Assembly (NCBI RefSeq): GCF_016612505.1
Contig: NZ_JAENRR010000032.1
Coordinates: 1-59,749 of the forward strand
DNA from: Carboxylicivirga marina
GTDB lineage: Bacteria > Bacteroidota > Bacteroidia > Bacteroidales > Marinilabiliaceae
Reading direction: 5' to 3'
DNA: 59,749 bases
Numbering within the stretch: position 1 is the first letter of the stretch; each line of letters begins with the position of its first letter. Below, one piece after another: positions 8,193-17,027 of this stretch. The notes beneath the pieces were generated by a model, which saw only the letters and a program-made list of their open reading frames with translations, did no database searches and had not been told where the DNA came from. Position numbers and translations under genes: made by a program.

Positions 8193-9413
8193 ATGGATTA
8201 TCAGATACACACCTTGCGAAATGGAATTCGCATAATACACAAGCAAGATAAGTCGCCTGTTGCTTATTGTGGCTTGATTATTAACACTGGTTCGCGCGAT
8301 GAAAAAGAGGAAGAGCATGGAATGGCTCATTTTATTGAACATGTCATTTTTAAGGGAACCAAAAAACGAAAAGCTTATCACGTCCTAAGTCGGCTTGATG
8401 ATGTGGGAGGTGAACTAAATGCCTACACAACCAAGGAGGAGACTTGTATCTATGCTTCCTTTCTTAAGCAGGATTTCGAACGTGCAATTGAATTGATTCA
8501 TGATATTACTTTTAATTCAACGTTCCCAGAAAAGGAATTGGCCAAAGAAAAGGAAGTCATTGTTGATGAAATAAACTCGTATAAAGATAGCCCGGCAGAA
8601 TTAATTTTTGATGAGTTCGAAGAAATGTTGTTCAAGAATGATCCAATGGGGCGAAACATATTGGGTACTGAAAAAAAGCTCAAGGCATTCGATGAAGATA
8701 TGATTCGGACTTTTATGCGTTCAAACTACAGTACCGATCAAATGGTGTTTTGTTCAGTTGGCAATGTGTCCTTCAAAAAGGTGGTTAAATGGGCTGAAAA
8801 ATATTTTGGACAGCAAGAAGAAAACCTTCGTGACTATGACCGTCCAGCTGTTAATTTGTATGTGCCCGAATCTCAAACAATTGAAAAAGACACGCATCAA
8901 TGTCATGTTATTATTGGTAATGTGGCATATGATTATAAGCACGATAAGCGCTTGCATTTGCATCTGCTAAATAATTTGCTTGGTGGTCCGGGTATGAACT
9001 CACGTCTTAATATGGCGTTAAGAGAAAAAAATGGTATTGCATATAATGTAGACTCCAGTTATGCACCTTATTTTGGCACAGGAGTATTTAGTATCTACTT
9101 TGGTACCGATGAAGAAAACCTGATTCGCTCATTTAATATTATCGATAAAGAATTGAAACTTTTGCGTGAAAAACCATTAGGTTCTTTACAACTATATAAG
9201 GCAATCAGGCAATTAAAGGGGCAAATGACGATTTCGAATGATAATCGTGAAAACTTGATGTTGTCAATGGGTAAAAGCTTTTTGTTATACGATCAGGTTG
9301 ATTCTCTGGAGAAGATTTATAAAAAAATAGATGGGATAAAGTCGGCTGATTTACAGGGTGTTGCCAATGAAATTTTAAGTCCCGATAAGTTGTCATATTT
9401 AATTTATCAATAA
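8193..9413 (+). CDS. M16 family zinc metallopeptidase
   Basis: A processing-peptidase/PqqL-like protease of 406 residues, about half the length of pitrilysin. The inverted zinc motif HxxEH is intact (His46-Phe-Ile-Glu49-His50, in HFIEHVIFKGT), with the downstream metal Glu probably within KELAKEKEVIVDEINSY. The C-terminal half has the substrate-binding LLGGPGMNSRLNMALREKNGIAY typical of family M16B. No signal peptide, so probably cytoplasmic. I start at the ATG at 8193 because the upstream in-frame TTG lies inside the -7 box. Its stop overlaps the ATG of the methyltransferase gene (TAATGA). Confidence 0.9.
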   Translation: MDYQIHTLRNGIRIIHKQDKSPVAYCGLIINTGSRDEKEEEHGMAHFIEHVIFKGTKKRKAYHVLSRLDDVGGELNAYTTKEETCIYASFLKQDFERAIELIHDITFNSTFPEKELAKEKEVIVDEINSYKDSPAELIFDEFEEMLFKNDPMGRNILGTEKKLKAFDEDMIRTFMRSNYSTDQMVFCSVGNVSFKKVVKWAEKYFGQQEENLRDYDRPAVNLYVPESQTIEKDTHQCHVIIGNVAYDYKHDKRLHLHLLNNLLGGPGMNSRLNMALREKNGIAYNVDSSYAPYFGTGVFSIYFGTDEENLIRSFNIIDKELKLLREKPLGSLQLYKAIRQLKGQMTISNDNRENLMLSMGKSFLLYDQVDSLEKIYKKIDGIKSADLQGVANEILSPDKLSYLIYQ

Positions 9414-10054
9414 TGACTAATTATTCGATTGATTTAGAGCAATATATACTTAATCATATTGAGGAGGAGGATGGTGTTCTAAAGGAGCTAAATCGTCAAA
9501 CGCATATACAGATGTTGCAGCCACGGATGTTGAGCGGTCATTTGCAGGGGCAAATTTTAAAGATGCTGTGCCAAATGATGAATCCGTCAAATGTGCTTGA
9601 AATAGGTACTTTTACCGGATATTCAGCTATTAGTATGGCAAAAGGTTTATCTGAAGGTGCTCATATTGATACGATTGAGGTAAATGATGAAAATGAGGCG
9701 TTTATTCAATCTTTTATTGATAAGGCCCATTTAAGCGATGTTATAAGTTTGTACATAGGTAGTGCTATTGATGTTATTCCTAATCTGGATAAGAAATACG
9801 ATCTTGTATTTATGGATGGCGACAAAAGGCAATACAGTAATTACTATGATTTGGTGTTCGATAAACTCAATAAAGGTGGATATATATTAGCTGATAATGT
9901 GCTTTGGGATGGTAAAGTTGTAGATGAATTACAACCTAATGATTCGTATACCAGAGAAATATTGGCATTTAATAAAAAAGTTAAAGATGATACGCGAGTT
10001 GAAAAGGTTATCTTGCCTTTCAGAGATGGTATTACACTTATTCGTAAAAAGTAA
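9413..10054 (+). CDS. Class I SAM-dependent O-methyltransferase (family 3, YrrM/COMT-like)
   Basis: 213 residues. The SAM motif I is VLEIGTFTGYSAISMA, followed by the acidic IDTIEVNDE and the metal-binding block YDLVFMDGDKRQYSNYYD. GGYILADNVLWDGKV is also typical of the caffeoyl-CoA/catechol O-methyltransferase family (Mg2+-dependent). The natural substrate cannot be read from sequence. It is translationally coupled to the M16 peptidase upstream (one-base overlap). Confidence 0.9.
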   Translation: MTNYSIDLEQYILNHIEEEDGVLKELNRQTHIQMLQPRMLSGHLQGQILKMLCQMMNPSNVLEIGTFTGYSAISMAKGLSEGAHIDTIEVNDENEAFIQSFIDKAHLSDVISLYIGSAIDVIPNLDKKYDLVFMDGDKRQYSNYYDLVFDKLNKGGYILADNVLWDGKVVDELQPNDSYTREILAFNKKVKDDTRVEKVILPFRDGITLIRKK

Positions 10055-10103
10055 ACTTTTTATTGGAATTAGTGTTATTTGAACTGAACTTCATTTTTAC
10101 GAT

Positions 10104-10592
10104 ATGCAAACTGCAATACTTTTTGGCTCATCTTTAGGTAACACACAATTTGTTGCCGAAAAAATACACAAACATATTCCAAATGCAACATGCTTGCCGG
10201 TTAATGATTTATCGGTAGCCCAAATTACATCGTTTGATAATTTGGTTTTAGGAACCTCAACTTGGGGAGTGGGGAATTTACAGGATGATTTTGAGCTGTT
10301 TGTAGACTTGCTGTTGACACTCGATATGTCAAAAACAACATTTGCTTTGTTTGGTCTTGGAGATCAGTATACATACCCTGATACGTTCTGTAATGGTATG
10401 GGAAAATTATACCACCTGTTGAATGATAAGGGATGGAGAATTGTTGGTTCAACATCAGTTGATGGATATGATTTTTCAGAATCAGAAGCACAAATTGATG
10501 AGCAATTTGTTGGCTTAGCTTTAGACGAAGATAATGAACCCGACTTAAGTGATATTCGTATTGAAAAGTGGGTAAAAAACCTTCCTTTTTAA
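10104..10592 (+). CDS. fldA: Flavodoxin
   Basis: A short-chain electron carrier of 162 residues. The N-terminal FMN phosphate loop is FGSSLGNTQFVAEKI, a variant of the usual T/S-x-T-G-N-T. The isoalloxazine loops are GTSTWGVGNLQDDFE and FGLGDQYTYPDTFCNGMG, as in long-chain flavodoxins of the NifF/FldA kind. It is 49 bases after the methyltransferase gene. A redox partner cannot be inferred from the neighbours. Confidence 0.92.
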   Translation: MQTAILFGSSLGNTQFVAEKIHKHIPNATCLPVNDLSVAQITSFDNLVLGTSTWGVGNLQDDFELFVDLLLTLDMSKTTFALFGLGDQYTYPDTFCNGMGKLYHLLNDKGWRIVGSTSVDGYDFSESEAQIDEQFVGLALDEDNEPDLSDIRIEKWVKNLPF

Positions 10593-10724
10593 ATGTCGAT
10601 TTGGATGTTAATCTAAAAAAAAGCGACGATAGTCTTACTAAAATGGTCATAAATCAATTTTCGCTGCATATTTAATTTATTCACCCTACTTTTATTTGTT
10701 CAAAGAACAGAAGAGAGGGACTTT

Positions 10725-12197
10725 ATGTATCTTAATAAGCAGATGATTTATCGAGGTATCACCAATCGGGAAGCCTTTTATTTTTTGATGGATAAGAAAG
10801 GGGAGATCAATAAATCACATGGTGATTTGTTTGATAAGGGTATTCTGGTGCATGAAAATTCCATTCTAAAAGTAATGCCTTTGAATGTTCTTGTAATTTT
10901 TAATGAATTTATCAACTCAACAAATAAGGAAGCCCATATTGAAATGGTTTCATGTAGCGATGATGATGCCAGTACTATTGATTGTAAAATAGTAAGAAAG
11001 GAGACTGATGAATTCGAAATGGTGGGCTATTATAAGCATGTTGATGTGCCTGGCCAAATTTCGATAGACAAACTGCCTTATCCTATTGCAATTGTTAAAA
11101 AGGATGGTGAAATCATCAATCTCAATCGTTCATTTATTGATTATTTTCTTGAAAGTCGCATCGTCGTAAAGCCCATCTTTATTCAGGATATAATTAAAAC
11201 CAATGTTTATTCTCCTGAAAAGTTTGATTACCTAAAAATGATCGAATCTGATGCTAATTCGCGTGCTGTGTTATGTCATTTTAAAGGGAGTGAGAATAAT
11301 CAGACATTCTTACTTAATTTAATCCCAATAGTTTCAGGGCGGAAAGAATGTTATTTAGCAGCTGTTAAGGATTTAACGCAATTTATTGATGTTCAGCAGA
11401 ACTTAGAAAATCAAAACGAAGAGCTGAGAAAACAAGTACAGGAGGAGTTTGAAATCAATAAGGCATATGAGTTAAAGTTGTTGAAGAAGAATCGGTTGGA
11501 GTCATTGGGTGAAATAGCATCAGGTATCTTTCATGAACTCAATCAACCTTTAACTCACCTAAGTCTGAAAATTGATAATATGCTAGATAAGTGGCATGCG
11601 GGGACAGTGACGGAGCTGTATCTATTAGAAAAAACTGAACAAATTCAAAGGCAGATTCTCAGAATGCGTGGCATTATCGATGAGATGAAGCAATTTTCCT
11701 CTGTGCCTGATAGTAAAGATGAACTGGTTAATGTTCAATCAGTTTTGAATTGTGCGTTGGATGATATTAGTTACATACAGGTGAAGGGCTTGATATTAGT
11801 CGTTAAGCACGTCGAGGAAATATGTATCAAGGGTTCTTCTAATGAATTGGAGCAGGTGTTTGTAAATATATTAACTAATAGTCTGGAGTCATTGCAATTG
11901 AAGCTTAGTGCTAATGAAAATCTAAAGCCTAAGTTGAAAATAGCAATAGAACAAAGTGATGAACTTGTAACAATTACTTTTGTAGATAATGGTTTAGGTG
12001 CAAGCGAAGGTGATTTGGGTAATATATTTAAGCCCTTCTTTACCACTAAAAAAAGCATTGGAGGAACCGGCTTAGGTTTATTTATTATAAACAATCTCAT
12101 GCGAAAGATGAATGGAACCATTGACGTAACATCAAAGAGTGGTAATTTTTTTAAGACCGTATTGACATTTCCTGTCTTAAAAAATATTGAAAACTAA
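10725..12197 (+). CDS. Soluble PAS-domain sensor histidine kinase
   Basis: 490 residues with no hydrophobic segment, so cytoplasmic sensing is likely. A PAS-like region runs from about 113 to 225 (LPYPIAIVKKDGEIINLNRSF), then a coiled coil at about 222-258. The phospho-acceptor helix GIFHELNQPLTHL has His270. The ATPase domain has an N box (EQVFVNILTNSLESL), G1 (VDNGLG), an F box (FKPFFTTK) and G2 (GGTGLGLFI). The HELNQPL box is typical of NtrB-like kinases that partner sigma-54 activators. The cognate regulator follows after 24 bases. Confidence 0.92.
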   Translation: MYLNKQMIYRGITNREAFYFLMDKKGEINKSHGDLFDKGILVHENSILKVMPLNVLVIFNEFINSTNKEAHIEMVSCSDDDASTIDCKIVRKETDEFEMVGYYKHVDVPGQISIDKLPYPIAIVKKDGEIINLNRSFIDYFLESRIVVKPIFIQDIIKTNVYSPEKFDYLKMIESDANSRAVLCHFKGSENNQTFLLNLIPIVSGRKECYLAAVKDLTQFIDVQQNLENQNEELRKQVQEEFEINKAYELKLLKKNRLESLGEIASGIFHELNQPLTHLSLKIDNMLDKWHAGTVTELYLLEKTEQIQRQILRMRGIIDEMKQFSSVPDSKDELVNVQSVLNCALDDISYIQVKGLILVVKHVEEICIKGSSNELEQVFVNILTNSLESLQLKLSANENLKPKLKIAIEQSDELVTITFVDNGLGASEGDLGNIFKPFFTTKKSIGGTGLGLFIINNLMRKMNGTIDVTSKSGNFFKTVLTFPVLKNIEN

Positions 12198-12221
12198 GAT
12201 TAAGCCAATAATAACCTAAGA

Positions 12222-13577
12222 ATGAAGTATACAATATTACTTTTTGAAGATGAACCTGAATTAAGGCAGGAAATTAAAGATTGTATTGCCTTTGATAGTG
12301 TTGAAGTGTATGCTTTTGAGTCATGGGCACAATACAAAGAAGCAAAAATAGATTATGTGCCACGTTTGGCAGTTTTAGATATTAACCTGTTAGATATGGA
12401 TGGCTTAACCGTATTTCAAGGGTTGAAAGAACGTTATCCTGATATTGAAGGGATTGTAATAACAGGGCAGGCGAGTCTTAAAAATGCAATCGAATCCTTA
12501 AAACTAGGCGTCATGGATTATATTGAAAAGCCATTTCGTTCAAAAGATATAAGAAGTGCAATTGAAAAGTGTGAGAGTTATAAGCAGTTTAGGGTTAAGA
12601 ATTATGTAGTCGATCGGCAATTTGAAGAATCTCGTAAAAAATTTGAGGCGCACTGGGGAATTGAGTTTATTGGTATCAGTCAGCCTATTAAGGAAATTAA
12701 TACGCTAATGAAACGTGTGGCTCAGGCAGATATGACTTCAGTGATGGTCACTGGCGAAAGCGGAAGTGGGAAGGAGTTAATAGCGAGAGGGATTCATAGT
12801 ATGAGCGATCGAAGTGGAGCGCCATTCTACCCAGTTAATTGTACCGCAATTCCCGATACTTTGTTTGAAAGTGAATTTTTTGGTTACCAAAAAGGAGCCT
12901 TTACTGGTGCTCTGTCAAATCATGAAGGTTGGTTTGAACATGCCAACGGTGGTACATTGTTTTTGGATGAGATAGGTGATATGAACCTGGCTTTGCAATC
13001 TAAACTATTACGAGTTTTAGATGAAAGGAAAGTGACGCGCATAGGTTCACACGATATTATACCTGTAAATACACGAATTGTTTGCGCGACTAATAAAGAC
13101 TTAAAACAGATGATTGAAGATGGTCAGTTTCGCCTAGATTTATACCATCGCTTAAATTCATTTCATATTCATATACCGCCTCTTCGCGAAAGAAATGAGG
13201 ATATACCGGTCTTGGTGAATCATTTTGTGCGACATTTTGCCGAAATGCATAATAAAGGAATTGTAAGTATGCATTCAAAAGCCATGAATTTATTGGTGAA
13301 TCATCATTATCCAGGCAATATACGAGAGCTAAAGAATGTTATTGAGCGTGCCATTCTGATGTGTGATACGAATGTTATTAAAGCTCACCACCTGAACTTT
13401 ACCGAGCAAAGTGAAAATGGGAAAGTTCAGGTTGATTATAGTCTTGAATCTATTGAAAGAGAAACTATTATAAAGGCGATGAAAGCCTGTAGTCACAATA
13501 AGACACATACGGCTGAAAAGCTTAATATAACACGGCAGGCTTTGAATAGAAAACTTAAAAAACACGGTATAGAATAA
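12222..13577 (+). CDS. NtrC-type sigma-54-dependent response regulator
   Basis: 451 residues in three parts. The receiver (about 1-120) has acidic residues FEDE and phospho-acceptor Asp53 in VLDINLLDMDG. The AAA+ domain (about 145-380) has Walker A GESGSGKE, the sigma-54 contact loop GAFTGA, Walker B GGTLFLDEIGD and the R-finger region. The C-terminal Fis-type helix-turn-helix contains NKTHTAEKLNITRQALNRKL. All signatures needed to open sigma-54 promoters are intact. It is co-transcribed with the kinase. Likely target (inference): the curli operon about 1 kb downstream, which has a sigma-54-like element at 14520. Confidence 0.95.
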   Translation: MKYTILLFEDEPELRQEIKDCIAFDSVEVYAFESWAQYKEAKIDYVPRLAVLDINLLDMDGLTVFQGLKERYPDIEGIVITGQASLKNAIESLKLGVMDYIEKPFRSKDIRSAIEKCESYKQFRVKNYVVDRQFEESRKKFEAHWGIEFIGISQPIKEINTLMKRVAQADMTSVMVTGESGSGKELIARGIHSMSDRSGAPFYPVNCTAIPDTLFESEFFGYQKGAFTGALSNHEGWFEHANGGTLFLDEIGDMNLALQSKLLRVLDERKVTRIGSHDIIPVNTRIVCATNKDLKQMIEDGQFRLDLYHRLNSFHIHIPPLRERNEDIPVLVNHFVRHFAEMHNKGIVSMHSKAMNLLVNHHYPGNIRELKNVIERAILMCDTNVIKAHHLNFTEQSENGKVQVDYSLESIERETIIKAMKACSHNKTHTAEKLNITRQALNRKLKKHGIE

Positions 13578-13578
13578 G

Positions 13579-13605
13579 AGGCGACCATAAGGTTGCCTTT
13601 TTTTA
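13579..13605 (+). terminator. Terminator after the two-component operon
   Basis: Stem AGGCGACC/GGTTGCCT (one G-T pair), loop ATAA, then T7. It starts two bases after the regulator's stop codon. Confidence 0.8.
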
Positions 13606-14122
13606 TTTTCTCTTTTCTGTAATTAGTCAAACAGTATCTTAAAATTCAATTGTAGAGGTGAGTCTGTGTGCCAGCCTTGTGTTTTGCTCGTATCATGCAA
13701 GGCGTATTTTTTCAATACTCCTTCGATGTTTGCTCAATGTTTTTTCTGTTAATATAGATAAAGTTATGTGTTAATTATGAGTTATTTAGAAGAATGCCTG
13801 AATGTGACTCGAGAATACACCGAAGCAGATATTTGCAGGGTTGATTAATAGATGTTAAGGCACAATAAATTAATTTTAACTTTCGTGACATCTATAATTG
13901 TTGTGTTATGGATGGTTATGAGGTTCCTGGGAAATATTGTAGATTAATATCTATTTTAATGGGGGGTGAATCAAGAAAGTAATCGCTTAATGTGTTGGAA
14001 GCAAGTGCTTAGGGATTTAAAATCTTAGAATGGGCTAGGGGATTGTAATTAATAACTAAACGATTATAGAATCAATATAGGAGCTTGATTGAGAGTATAA
14101 GGAAAACCATATAATATATGAG

Positions 14123-14148
14123 GCGACCATTTTCGGTCGCTTTTTTTT
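14123..14148. terminator. Hairpin with T-tract in the spacer
   Basis: GCGACC/GGTCGC stem with a 6-base loop followed by T8. No gene lies immediately upstream on the plus strand, so it may end an unrecognised small transcript. Confidence 0.6.
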
Positions 14149-14204
14149 ATCTCATTTTTATTTCCTTTTTTTCTATTATTTTTTCACTCAATTTAGGCTT
14201 TGAG

Positions 14205-14390
14205 TTATGCAAGTTTATTCGTCAACAAAATTTCCATTTTAGTCTTTAAATTAAGCTCTTCTATCCATGTTGTGAATTTTGACGATTGTCCGTTTTTAAT
14301 ACGATTTCCAATAGAAAATGGAATAAAATCTACAGCCGACCATTTTAGGACATTTGCTAATAATTGCTTGTTGTCTTCTGTAATACTCAG
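14205..14390 (-). pseudogene. Possible remnant of a short unknown gene
   Basis: The minus strand has an open stretch of about 61 codons without a good start, containing LLANVLKWSAVDFIPFSIGN and then RIKNGQSSKFTTWIEELNL. The composition looks protein-like, unlike the overlapping plus-strand frame, and the frame is closed by an in-frame stop immediately upstream. I do not recognise the family. It may be the tail of a lost gene. Confidence 0.25.
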
Positions 14391-14519
14391 TTATTCAGTG
14401 TCATACGTATTTTTGCTAGAGAGTGGTTTTTCTCTTGACGACCGAAAGTGGTCGCTTACGGCATGGATATTTTGCTGTTCATTTTATTAACGGTCAGTAA
14501 ATCAGACGAATGTAATTAA

Positions 14520-14535
14520 TGGCATTCAAGTTGTA
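14520..14535 (+). promoter_or_regulatory. Sigma-54-like promoter element before the curli operon
   Basis: TGGCATTCAAGTTGTA has the TGGCA half-site and the TTG half-site at the correct spacing of TGGCACR-N4-TTGCW. The -12 dinucleotide is GT instead of GC, and the sixth base is T. It is flanked by an 8-bp inverted repeat, ACGAATGT (14506-14513) and ACATTCGT (14536-14543). The first curlin ATG is 30 bases downstream. The upstream NtrC-type gene makes this plausible, but the imperfect -12 keeps confidence low. Confidence 0.35.
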
Positions 14536-14565
14536 ACATTCGTAATCGACCTAAAACACATAAAA

Positions 14566-15366
14566 ATGAAACAGCACACATTTGTATTAGTTTTATTACT
14601 TCTTATTATGGTATTATTTCCAGAAAATATATTGTCTCAAGTCGGAAATAGTGCATTGTCATCTCAAGTCGGAAATGGTAATAGGGTATTGGTTGGTCAG
14701 GTTGGTACCATGAATATGAATGATGTTTTACAACTAGGTGACGATAATAAACTGGTCACTTTGCAAGTAGGAAGTTCTAATAACATAAATACACAAGCAA
14801 CAGGTTCAAATAATAGCGGAATTCATATGCAGGTTGGTGAATTGAATATGCTTGATGTAAGTCAGACTAACGATGGGCATTCGGCGATCACTCTTCAATT
14901 GGGAACTGAAAATGAAATAGAGCTGAAGCAAAGTGATCGATGGAATAGAGGAGGAAATGAAGCTGTGATTCTTCAGGGAGGAATAGAGAATAAAACAAAA
15001 GTTAACCAGCGATTAAGAAATAGTCGGGTTTTTATAACTCAGGTAGGTGAAAAGAATGAAATTGACGTCTATCAATATGGTAGTGGAAAATATGTGAACA
15101 ATGAAGCTTATATGCTACAGATGGGAAAAGGAAATATAGCTGAAGTAGATCAGTTTCGGAGTGATCAGACTGTAGTAATTGGACAATTCGGAGATTCCAA
15201 TGAAGTTGAAACCATGCAGAAAAATGGAAGTGGCAATGTTGCCAATGTACTACAATTAGGGACATCTAATAATGCAAGTGTCGATCAGTTGGGAAATAGA
15301 AATAGAACAAATACTATTCAAATAGGAAATAATAATAATGCTTTGGTCGAGCAAATAAATAATTAA
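14566..15366 (+). CDS. Curlin-repeat fibre protein (CsgA/CsgB-like), first paralog
   Basis: A secreted protein of 266 residues. Signal peptide of about 25 residues (hydrophobic VLVLLLLIMVLF, cleavage near ILSQ). The rest is a chain of degenerate curlin half-repeats of about 11-15 residues of the form xxVxxQxGxxN, for example VLVGQVGTMN, VTLQVGSSNN, AYMLQMGKGN, ANVLQLGTSN and ALVEQINN at the end. Such repeats stack as a beta-solenoid amyloid. It has more charged and Asn-rich strands than the large paralog that follows 38 bases later, so it may be the nucleator, but that assignment is a guess. First gene after the sigma-54-like element. Confidence 0.85.
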   Translation: MKQHTFVLVLLLLIMVLFPENILSQVGNSALSSQVGNGNRVLVGQVGTMNMNDVLQLGDDNKLVTLQVGSSNNINTQATGSNNSGIHMQVGELNMLDVSQTNDGHSAITLQLGTENEIELKQSDRWNRGGNEAVILQGGIENKTKVNQRLRNSRVFITQVGEKNEIDVYQYGSGKYVNNEAYMLQMGKGNIAEVDQFRSDQTVVIGQFGDSNEVETMQKNGSGNVANVLQLGTSNNASVDQLGNRNRTNTIQIGNNNNALVEQINN

Positions 15367-15404
15367 TTATAAAAATTTTAATGTTTTACCTAAAACAAAC
15401 AATC

Positions 15405-16919
15405 ATGAAAAAGTTACTCTTTAGTGTAGCGCTAAGCGCTTTTACAGTAGTTGCATTTGCACAAACTAACACTTCAACAATCAAACAAAATTCTTCAGGA
15501 GTTGGTCATGTAGCAGTTGTTACTCAAAGTGGTGCTACTGTTAATGGAAATACTTCACTTATTAGACAAAAAGGTGAAGAACAAACTGCTTTTGTAGATC
15601 AGGTAGGAAATGGAAACGAATCAGTGGTTAAGCAAAATCAGGATATCGTTGGTGAGAAGAATACAGCTATGGTTACACAGGTTGGTGATGATAACTCATC
15701 TAAGATTCTTCAAACAGAGGAAAGTAATTATGCCTCAGTAACTCAAATGGGTAATGATAATAAAGCAGTTGTTGACCAAAAAACTTCAGGTGGCTGGGTC
15801 GATGAAAATAATGAAGCTATCATCTATCAAGATGGAGATGATAACACTGCGAGAATTGCTCAGGATGGTACCTATCTTGGTGCATGGGTGAATCAGACCG
15901 GAAATGACAATAAAGCTACAGTTGATCAGACAACAAGGCCTGGTGCTACATCTCCATACAGACATGAGGCAACTGTTAATCAATATGGTAATGAAGGCCG
16001 TGTTGGAGTTACTCAAACTGGTCGTTTTAATGTTGCTACTGTTGATCAGGGTGGATTGAAAAATAAGGCATTTGTAGATCAGAGTGGTAGACGTCATACT
16101 GCTTATGTAATGCAGGACGGTGAAAGAAATAAGACCTTCGTAGATCAATCAGGAAGATGGAATGATGCTACTGTATATCAGACTGGTGATAGAGGTTATG
16201 TTGAGGTAGATCAGTCGGGAAGACGTAATACTGCAATGGTTGCTCAAACAGGTCTTAAAAATGAGGCAATGGTAGATCAGAGTGGTAATGGTAGTTTAGC
16301 ATTAGTAACTCAAAGCGGTGGTAAGAAAAATGTTGCAGATGTTGACCAGAGTGGTTTTGGAGGTATCGCTGCTGTAGCTCAGCTTGATGGTAAGCGAAAT
16401 ACTACTGAAGTAACTCAGGAAGGTGCGTTCCAGATTGCAGCTGTTGCTCAGGATGGTGGACGTGATAACTTAGTTGCTGTTGAACAGGCTGGTATGTTTG
16501 AAGCTGCTATAGTTGGGCAAAGAGATAATAAAGAAACACAAGCATTGGTTTTCCAATATGATGGTATGTTAAATCTTGCTCTAGTTGGACAGGAAGGTAA
16601 TAAGAATTCAATGGCTTATGTACGTCAATTTAATGGTATCGGTAACTTTGCTGGTATTGGTCAGACTAATTCAGAAATGTCGTTGGCTGCTGTTGTTCAG
16701 GAAGGTAGTTTAGGTGCACAGTCTGGTATTTACCAAAATAACCAGTATGGTAGTACAGCAATAAGTTATCAGACTGGAACAGGTGGACATATGAGTCAGA
16801 TTAATCAGTATGGTGGAGTTAATAATCATGCATGGACATTCCAAATTGGAGGTGCAACACAGAATTCATTAGTTGATCAGGTTGGTGATAATAATGTTGC
16901 TTTAACTATTCAATACTAA
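15405..16919 (+). CDS. csgA: Large curlin-repeat amyloid subunit (CsgA-like)
   Basis: 504 residues from the ATG at 15405, which begins a clear signal peptide (KKLLFSVALSAFTVVAFAQ). An ATG-less upstream extension was ignored. I count about forty strand units of roughly 11-13 residues, alternating AxVDQSGxxN and AxVxQxGxxN (KAFVDQSGRRH, TAYVMQDGERN, TAMVAQTGLKN, VALTIQY at the end). That equals about twenty canonical curlin repeats, against five in E. coli CsgA. The middle units, rich in VDQSG, are the most regular. The protein is expected to be exported by CsgG and to polymerise on the cell surface as the main fibre. Codon use is like the neighbours. Confidence 0.9.
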   Translation: MKKLLFSVALSAFTVVAFAQTNTSTIKQNSSGVGHVAVVTQSGATVNGNTSLIRQKGEEQTAFVDQVGNGNESVVKQNQDIVGEKNTAMVTQVGDDNSSKILQTEESNYASVTQMGNDNKAVVDQKTSGGWVDENNEAIIYQDGDDNTARIAQDGTYLGAWVNQTGNDNKATVDQTTRPGATSPYRHEATVNQYGNEGRVGVTQTGRFNVATVDQGGLKNKAFVDQSGRRHTAYVMQDGERNKTFVDQSGRWNDATVYQTGDRGYVEVDQSGRRNTAMVAQTGLKNEAMVDQSGNGSLALVTQSGGKKNVADVDQSGFGGIAAVAQLDGKRNTTEVTQEGAFQIAAVAQDGGRDNLVAVEQAGMFEAAIVGQRDNKETQALVFQYDGMLNLALVGQEGNKNSMAYVRQFNGIGNFAGIGQTNSEMSLAAVVQEGSLGAQSGIYQNNQYGSTAISYQTGTGGHMSQINQYGGVNNHAWTFQIGGATQNSLVDQVGDNNVALTIQY

Positions 16920-16932
16920 TTTTATAATACAT

Positions 16933-16957
16933 CAAGGGGGTGCATTGCGCTCCCTTG
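16933..16957 (+). terminator. Hairpin directly after the large curlin gene
   Basis: CAAGGGGG/CTCCCTTG stem (one G-T pair) with a 9-base loop and a T-rich tail, 13 bases after the stop. It may act as partial terminator or mRNA 3' stabiliser inside the operon. Confidence 0.6.
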
Positions 16958-16987
16958 TTTTATTTAGTTGTTAATTAGCAACTGTTA

Positions 16988-17027
16988 ATCTATAAATATC
17001 TGACAGTAGTCAAGTATATTTATAGAT
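16988..17027 (+). terminator. Second hairpin between curlin genes
   Basis: Perfect 12-base arms (16988-16999 and 17016-17027), 16-base loop, then ACC and a run of T9. AT-rich stem but a strong U-tract. It is followed by a short palindrome, ATGTAC-ATTA-GTACAT, near 17040-17056. Together with 16933 it gives two successive stop signals before the third curlin gene. Confidence 0.6.

Larger units (their letters stand above)
13606..14519. other. Gene-poor spacer between regulator and curli operon
   Basis: About 0.9 kb with no convincing intact gene. It holds a second terminator-like hairpin at 14123-14148 whose GCGACC/GGTCGC stem repeats the stem of the terminator at 13579. A further GCGACC-like inverted pair lies near 14440-14456 (CGACCGAAAGTGGTCG). 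A short remnant reading frame runs on the minus strand (14205-14390). The first half (13620-14110) shows nothing I can name; it could carry activator sites or a small RNA. Confidence 0.5.

Noticed and set aside
14200-14490. 96-codon plus-strand frame before the curli operon
   Set aside because: It has Cys/Ser/Phe-rich composition typical of a shadow. The opposite strand (14205-14390) looks more protein-like.
15786-16148. 120-codon minus-strand frame inside the large curlin gene
   Set aside because: It arises from the antisense of the repeated curlin codons; the plus strand has signal peptide and repeats.
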